DNA of 11,449 nt from Bacteroidales bacterium UBA1187 (lineage in GTDB: Bacteria; Bacteroidota; Bacteroidia; Bacteroidales; Paludibacteraceae). This document shows positions 7,736-11,449 of the stretch, one piece after another. Location of the stretch: NCBI GenBank assembly GCA_002309835.1, contig DBYL01000017.1:1914-13362 (forward strand). Direction: 5' to 3'. The position numbers and the translations under genes are program-made. Numbering within the stretch: position 1 is the first letter of the stretch; each line of letters begins with the position of its first letter. The notes beneath the pieces were generated by a model that was given only the letters and a program-made list of their open reading frames with translations, searched no databases and had not been told where the DNA came from.

Positions 7736-9094
7736 CTAAAACACTCCTAATCCATTTAGGAAAATAAGAAGGATAGCAATCGGAACGATCCAGCGGAGCG
7801 AAAAGACGAACGCCGGACGAAGCCACTGTTTGTAGCGCTTCTGGCTATGCGGCACGAGGTCATTGTCCTGAAACGGCATGAACCAGCCGATGAACAGCGA
7901 CATAGCTAATGCGCTAAACGGCATCATGTAGTTCGTCACGAGCGTATCGCTTAGATCAAAGAGGTTATGTCCGCATATCTGCAAACCGCTCCATACGCCG
8001 GTCATCGAGAGCACATAAATCGCCACAAATATACAGATGACGCCGGTAGCTATCAGCACACTGTAATGCCTGTTGAGCTTGCCGCGGCTCATCTCCATAA
8101 TGCTCGCTATAATCACCTCCATCAGAGAAATCGTCGAGGTGAGCGCTGCGATGAAGAGCAACGTAAAGAAGGCCACACCGCTGAGCCATGCGAAAGACAT
8201 ATGCTGCAAGACTGCCGGCAGGACGACGAAGACTAACTGCGGACCTTCTGCCGGGTCAAAACCAAACGCAAACACCGCCGGGAAGATGATCACACCTGCC
8301 AGGACGGCTACCAAGGTATCGAGGAGGATGACTTGGAATGACGTCTTGGTCACATCCTGCTCTTTAGGCATATACGCGCCATATGTGATCATCAGACCGA
8401 GACCCACCGAGAGGCTGAAGAAGCACTGTCCGGCGGCTTCCATAAAGACCGAAGGCGTGATATGCGAGAAATCCGGATAGAAGAAGAACCTGAGTCCTTC
8501 TCCGCTGCCGTCTAATAACAACACGCGGACGACCATCAAACTCATCATGATCAGCAGAAGGGGCATCAGGATCTTACTCAGCCGCTCTATACCGCTGCTC
8601 ACACCGAACCACAGGATAGCGGCGGTGCACAACACCGGGATGATAGCGCAGAGGATCATCTTCGGGGCATTCGACATATTGGCGGTAAAATGCGTGAGCA
8701 GCTCATCCGTCCCCATGCCTGCGTACGAGTTAACGACCGCCTCGTAGAGGTAGTTCACGCACCAGCCCGTCACTACGAAATAGAACCCCGTGAGGATCAG
8801 TACCGTCAGAGCCGACCACCATCCTAACCACTGCCAGCGGTTATTACCACTGATAGCGCGGAAAGCAGAGAACGTCGATTGACCGGCTTTGCGACCGATC
8901 AGGATCTCCGTCATCAAGAGCGGCATGCCGAAGAGAATAACGCATAGGAGGTACACTAACAAAAATGCACCACCTCCGTTTTGACCTGCTTCGTAAGGAA
9001 ATTTCCAGATGTTTCCTAAACCGATAGCACTGCCCGCGGCAGCTAAAATGACTCCTAACTTGGAATTAAAGCCCGAGTTTTTTGACTGTTCCAT
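7736..9094 (-). CDS. Sodium-dependent NSS/SLC6 (LeuT-family) amino-acid-type transporter
   Basis: A 452-residue inner-membrane Na+ symporter of the neurotransmitter:sodium symporter family; bacterial members import amino acids or related amines. The unwound TM1 motif is at 20-34 (AGSAIGLGNIWKFPY), followed by NGGGAF (39-44). TM3 carries the conserved tyrosine Y105 (GFYFVVTGW), equivalent to LeuT Y108. The TM6 motif SLSVGLGLMITYGAY is at 227-241. TM8 has T319 and S320 (ALTSTIS), matching the LeuT Na2 site residues. About 11 membrane segments are visible, as in many bacterial members (LeuT has 12), and the length is normal. I chose the ATG giving MEQSKNSGFN because the 34 extra residues upstream would cross the promoter. 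The conserved gate arginine after 'GNxx' is lysine (K31). The substrate cannot be read. The gene converges on the lipoprotein gene, with 8 bases between the stops. Confidence 0.95.
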   Translation of the reverse strand: MEQSKNSGFNSKLGVILAAAGSAIGLGNIWKFPYEAGQNGGGAFLLVYLLCVILFGMPLLMTEILIGRKAGQSTFSAFRAISGNNRWQWLGWWSALTVLILTGFYFVVTGWCVNYLYEAVVNSYAGMGTDELLTHFTANMSNAPKMILCAIIPVLCTAAILWFGVSSGIERLSKILMPLLLIMMSLMVVRVLLLDGSGEGLRFFFYPDFSHITPSVFMEAAGQCFFSLSVGLGLMITYGAYMPKEQDVTKTSFQVILLDTLVAVLAGVIIFPAVFAFGFDPAEGPQLVFVVLPAVLQHMSFAWLSGVAFFTLLFIAALTSTISLMEVIIASIMEMSRGKLNRHYSVLIATGVICIFVAIYVLSMTGVWSGLQICGHNLFDLSDTLVTNYMMPFSALAMSLFIGWFMPFQDNDLVPHSQKRYKQWLRPAFVFSLRWIVPIAILLIFLNGLGVF

Positions 9095-9118
9095 AAGTAT
9101 GCTTGTTCGTTTTGCGTG

Positions 9119-9150
9119 CAAAGATACAATTTTTTTTTGAATTGTGCAAA
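9119..9150 (-). promoter_or_regulatory. Bacteroidota-type promoter of the transporter gene
   Basis: On the minus strand there is TTTG (9147-9150), a 20-base spacer containing nine consecutive A, and TATCTTTG (9119-9126). These match the TTTG / TAnnTTTG consensus known for the Bacteroides primary sigma factor, with the usual spacing. The -7 box lies 24 bases upstream of the chosen ATG, giving a very short leader without a Shine-Dalgarno sequence. Confidence 0.8.
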
Positions 9151-9197
9151 TTTTTTGCCTTTTTTCTTTTACCTCCGGTGGTTGCTCCGTCGGCATC

Positions 9198-9217
9198 TCG
9201 ATATTTCCTTATATCGA
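9198..9217. other. Perfect 7-bp inverted repeat (hairpin or operator candidate)
   Basis: TCGATAT and ATATCGA flank a 6-base loop. The element lies about 48 bases upstream of the transporter -33 box, in the divergent intergenic region. No T-run follows on either strand, so it is not a convincing terminator. It could be a dimeric regulator site, but nothing identifies the regulator. Confidence 0.4.
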
Positions 9218-9286
9218 AAAATTGCAAATTTTGACGTTTTACTTGTGTATATCATTTATTTTTATGAAATTTTGCAGCGAAAACGT

Positions 9287-9366
9287 ATTAGAAAAGTAAC
9301 GTGTGCTGCACAGAATAATGTTGGAAAAGTAACACAAACAACGTTTATACACATTAGAAAAGTAGC
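9287..9366 (+). repeat. Three direct repeats of TTRGAAAAGTARC at exact 33-base spacing
   Basis: The motif begins at 9288, 9321 and 9354. Copies differ only at one R position each (copy 2 has G at the third base; copy 3 has G near the end). The sequence between copies is unrelated. The third copy ends four bases before the ATG of the ATPase stump, occupying the place of a ribosome binding site. The 33-base phase is about three helical turns, as for iterons or regulator sites. A leader role for the ATPase gene is inferred from position alone. Confidence 0.7.
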
Positions 9367-9369
9367 ATT

Positions 9370-9480
9370 ATGATAAACAGAAGGCTTGACAAAATCATTG
9401 AAAATCACTATGCAAACAACAAGTCTGCATTGTTGTTAACAGGAGCTAGGCAAGTGGCTATAAATAATTTTCGTGTCTAA
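9370..9480 (+). pseudogene. 5' remnant of an AAA+ ATPase gene (AAA_14/DUF4143 type)
   Basis: The 36-codon frame starts MINRRLDKIIENHYANNKSA and continues LLLTGARQV, then reads AINNFRV and stops. From memory, the first 29 residues match the N-terminus of Bacteroidota ATPases with an AAA_14 plus DUF4143 architecture, where 'LLLTGARQV' is followed at once by GKT/GKS of the Walker A motif. Here GKT is missing and the rest of the roughly 400-residue protein is absent. The homology breaks near base 9457, and what follows is the upstream region of the next gene, so a deletion or replacement is likely. A weak promoter-like pair lies upstream (CTTG at 9242, AAATTTTG at 9267). The peptide cannot be a working ATPase. 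Confidence 0.72.
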
Positions 9481-9482
9481 AG

Positions 9483-9526
9483 TGTAACAATTCGTAAATT
9501 TTTGCAGGATTTTTGTAACAATTCGT
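9483..9526 (+). repeat. Exact 13-bp direct repeat upstream of the InlB-repeat gene promoter
   Basis: TGTAACAATTCGT occurs at 9483-9495 and again at 9514-9526, start to start 31 bases, about three helical turns. The second copy ends 18 bases before the proposed -33 box. That placement suits an activator or repressor binding pair. The regulator is unknown. Confidence 0.6.
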
Positions 9527-9544
9527 CAAAATGTGCGTGCGCAT

Positions 9545-9576
9545 GTTGCGTACGTGCTTCCTTTTTTATAACTTTG
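9545..9576 (+). promoter_or_regulatory. Bacteroidota-type promoter of the InlB-repeat gene
   Basis: GTTG (9545-9548) is followed by a 20-base spacer and TAACTTTG (9569-9576), a full match to TAnnTTTG with a near match at -33. The ATG lies 56 bases downstream of the -7 box. The leader is very A-rich (repeated AAACAA and ACAAC) with no Shine-Dalgarno sequence, typical of highly expressed Bacteroidota genes. Confidence 0.8.
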
Positions 9577-9632
9577 CACGAATTTTTAAACAAAAACAAC
9601 AAACAATCCATACAAACAAAAAAACAACAACC

Positions 9633-11449
9633 ATGAGAAAATTAAAACTATTTACACTATTTGCGGCGATGCTATTCGCCTCAAGTATGTGGGCGGCAGA
9701 CCCGACGGGCTGTGTCGATGCTTGGCAAGGGAATGACGGCTCTATCTATATCAAGGGCTGGGCTTTTGATTCTGAAAACACGAATGCAACTCTTGCAATC
9801 CATGTGTACATGTACAAAGCGGATGTAGCAGATCCGGTGTGGAGTGAGGGAAACACCGTCGCAAATTCTTCTCGACCGGATGTGAACAATGTACATCATT
9901 GTGGCAATAATCATGGTTTTGAACGCTATATCAGCACTGCTAATTTATCTCCGGGTACTTATTGGATCAATATTTGGGCACTCCACGCAGCTGGTACAAG
10001 TGGCACAAATGTCAGATTACACGCAGCGACTAATGAAAATCAATATGATTTCACTATAACCGTCAAGAGTCCGTTAACGATTTCCTATAATGCCAATGGT
10101 GGCAGTAATGCTCCGAGTAGCCAGCAGAAATGCTATGGTATCAATATTAATCTGCAAGGTAAGGGCAGTTTGGCTCGTAGCGGTTATACTACGGACGGTT
10201 GGGCTACCTCAGCTACCGGCAATAAAGCATATAACTTCGGTGCATCCTATTCCGGCAACTCCAGCACAACGCTCTTTGCTCACTGGACAGCAAACAAATA
10301 TACCGTCACGCTCGATCAACAGGGCGGTTCGGGCGGATCGTCTTCTGTGCAGGCTACATACAATGCCAACATGCCTTCGATGACCAAGCCGACCCGCACA
10401 GGTTATACCTTCCAGGGCTACTATGACGCTACTTCCGGCGGTACACAGTACTATAAAGCCGACGGCTCGTCTGCACGTACATGGAATAAGACCTCCAACA
10501 CAACTCTCTATGCGCGCTGGACAGCCAATACCTATACCATCACTTTGGATCCGCAAGGCGGTACAGGCGGTGACGCATCCAAGACGGCTACCTTTGGCCA
10601 GGCTACTCCGACCGTGAATATCCCCGGTCGTAACGGTTACAGCTTCGGAGGTTACTACACCGGAAAGAACGGATCGGGTACACAATACCTCAAGCCGGAT
10701 GCCAACAACACCGCTACCAGTGTTCGTAACTGGGACATCGCCTCTAATACAACGCTCTATGCTAAATGGAACGCACGTACCTATACCGTGACCTTCGATC
10801 AGCAGGGCGGTAACGGCGGTACTGCTTCTACAACAGCTACCTTTGATGCGGCCATGCCTGCGGCTACGATGCCGACACGCGATGGTTATACCTTCCAGGG
10901 CTACTATGACGCTACTTCCGGCGGTACGCTGTACTACAACGCCGACGGGACATCCGCACGTACGTGGAACAAGACCGCAGCGGCTACACTCTATGCGCGC
11001 TGGGAGATCATCAATTATACCATTGCTTATAACCTCGATGGCGGCGAAGTGGCTGTTGCTAACCCGACGGAATATACGGTGGAGACAGAAACCTTCACGT
11101 TGAACAACCCGACCAAGGAGCATAATGACTTCCTCGGCTGGACCGGTTCGAACGGCGAGACACCGCAAACGGAAGTGTCGATTGCCAAAGGATCAACAGG
11201 AAACAAGACCTATACCGCCAACTGGTTGCTGCATACGTTTACCGTAGAGACTGATGAGTCGATGGCGGCAGATTGGACGGTTACTGCAAGTCCTGTCGGT
11301 GTAGGTCAGACCTTAACCGCCACCTATAGCGGTACAAAACGCGTGAAGAGCGTTTCCTATTTCATAGTGCCGGTTGTAACAGCTCCTACTCCCAAGTTAG
11401 GTATGATCTATACCGGTGAGCCACAGGAACTGGTGAATGCAGGTACTAC
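9633..11449 (+). CDS. Secreted InlB B-repeat (Listeria-Bacteroides repeat) protein, 3' end outside window
   Basis: The frame stays open for 605 codons to the window edge. Residues 1-21 or 1-22 are a signal peptide (MRKLKLFTLFAAMLF, cleavage near MWA/AD). About 24-146 form a beta-sandwich-like domain with IYIKGWAFD, IHVYMY, SRPDVNN, NNHGFER and LSPGTYWI; this 'GWAFD ... R.DVN ... HGF' pattern recurs in secreted bacterial proteins and may bind carbohydrate or protein (inference). Five Flg_new/InlB B repeats follow, starting near residues 147, 222, 300, 383 and 461. Each has the form YTVTLDQQGG, then GYTFQGYYD, then TLYARW. About 534 onward reads HTFTVETDES and ends in YTGEPQELVNAGT, another element common in such proteins. 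In InlB this fold is a small beta-grasp-like unit on a cell-surface invasin; here a surface adhesin or T9SS cargo is likely, but the C-terminus is not visible. It has its own promoter. Confidence 0.9.
   Translation, partial: MRKLKLFTLFAAMLFASSMWAADPTGCVDAWQGNDGSIYIKGWAFDSENTNATLAIHVYMYKADVADPVWSEGNTVANSSRPDVNNVHHCGNNHGFERYISTANLSPGTYWINIWALHAAGTSGTNVRLHAATNENQYDFTITVKSPLTISYNANGGSNAPSSQQKCYGININLQGKGSLARSGYTTDGWATSATGNKAYNFGASYSGNSSTTLFAHWTANKYTVTLDQQGGSGGSSSVQATYNANMPSMTKPTRTGYTFQGYYDATSGGTQYYKADGSSARTWNKTSNTTLYARWTANTYTITLDPQGGTGGDASKTATFGQATPTVNIPGRNGYSFGGYYTGKNGSGTQYLKPDANNTATSVRNWDIASNTTLYAKWNARTYTVTFDQQGGNGGTASTTATFDAAMPAATMPTRDGYTFQGYYDATSGGTLYYNADGTSARTWNKTAAATLYARWEIINYTIAYNLDGGEVAVANPTEYTVETETFTLNNPTKEHNDFLGWTGSNGETPQTEVSIAKGSTGNKTYTANWLLHTFTVETDESMAADWTVTASPVGVGQTLTATYSGTKRVKSVSYFIVPVVTAPTPKLGMIYTGEPQELVNAGT
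10401..10520 (+). repeat. First copy of a near-identical repeat block (InlB repeat 2)
   Basis: Bases 10401-10444 are identical to 10884-10927 (44 bases). The 15-base string at 10506-10520 is identical to 10989-11003. Both matches sit at the same 483-base offset, so the whole block corresponds. It encodes GYTFQGYYDATSGGT through TLYARW. Confidence 0.85.
10884..11003 (+). repeat. Second copy of the repeat block (InlB repeat 4)
   Basis: Partner of the block 483 bases upstream, which equals 161 codons and therefore keeps the frame. The intervening repeat 3 encodes a clearly more divergent unit (GYSFGGYYTGKNGSGT), so copies 2 and 4 are more alike than adjacent units. Confidence 0.85.

Noticed and set aside
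7735..7760. CCTAAA / TTTAGG inverted repeat as a bidirectional terminator between the convergent genes
   Set aside because: The stem is only 6 bp with a 14-base loop, is AT-rich, has no T-run on the plus side and only a weak one on the minus side, and overlaps the transporter stop codon.
9287..9366. CRISPR-like array
   Set aside because: The repeats are only 13 bases, imperfect and three in number with 20-base gaps, and no cas genes are present.
9116..9373. 85-codon plus-strand frame in the intergenic region
   Set aside because: It starts inside the transporter promoter, runs over poly-T stretches and the 33-base repeats, and its peptide resembles nothing known. The apparent 11-residue peptide repeat is explained by the DNA repeat.
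10209..11168. 319-codon antisense frame inside the InlB-repeat gene
   Set aside because: Its internal repetition simply mirrors the sense-strand repeats; the sense frame has a signal peptide, a promoter and recognisable repeats.

Overview
The window looks like a chromosomal segment of a Bacteroidota bacterium, most likely Bacteroidales. The signs are: two promoters of the TTTG / TAnnTTTG type, A-rich leaders without a Shine-Dalgarno sequence, short C-terminal tails resembling type IX secretion (T9SS) tails, a BspA-type leucine-rich-repeat protein, a lipoprotein with acidic residues after the lipobox cysteine, and a giant LamG-containing surface protein. No organism name can be read from the sequence itself.

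Layout. Bases 1-7727 (+ strand) hold a tight run of three exported proteins: the 3' 2213 codons of a giant multidomain protein, a small BspA-like protein one base downstream, and a small lipoprotein whose likely start lies inside the tail codons of the BspA-like gene. Bases 7736-9094 (- strand) hold a convergent sodium-dependent NSS/LeuT-family transporter with its own promoter. Bases 9095-9632 form an AT-rich intergenic region. It contains the transporter promoter, a hairpin, three copies of a 13-base motif spaced exactly 33 bases apart, a 36-codon stump of an AAA+ ATPase gene cut off inside its Walker A motif, a 13-base direct repeat and a strong promoter. From 9633 to the window edge (+ strand) runs a secreted protein with a signal peptide, a 'GWAFD' beta-sandwich-like domain and five Listeria-Bacteroides (InlB B / Flg_new) repeats. 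It is open at the 3' end.

How the genes fit together. The three-gene run is a co-oriented surface-protein unit: the same roughly 100-residue beta-rich module occurs twice in the giant protein and makes up nearly all of the lipoprotein, and the giant and BspA-like proteins share nearly the same C-terminal tail. A cell-surface or host/glycan-contact role is plausible, but no catalytic domain is visible. The transporter and the InlB-repeat gene appear to be independent units.

The most unusual signal is a set of five imperfect heptanucleotide tandem tracts (4-5 units of 7 bases) embedded in reading frame in the 3' part of the giant gene and in the lipoprotein gene. Also notable are the two gene junctions where one stretch of DNA encodes the tail of one protein and the possible start of the next, and the ATPase remnant with its 33-base phased repeats.
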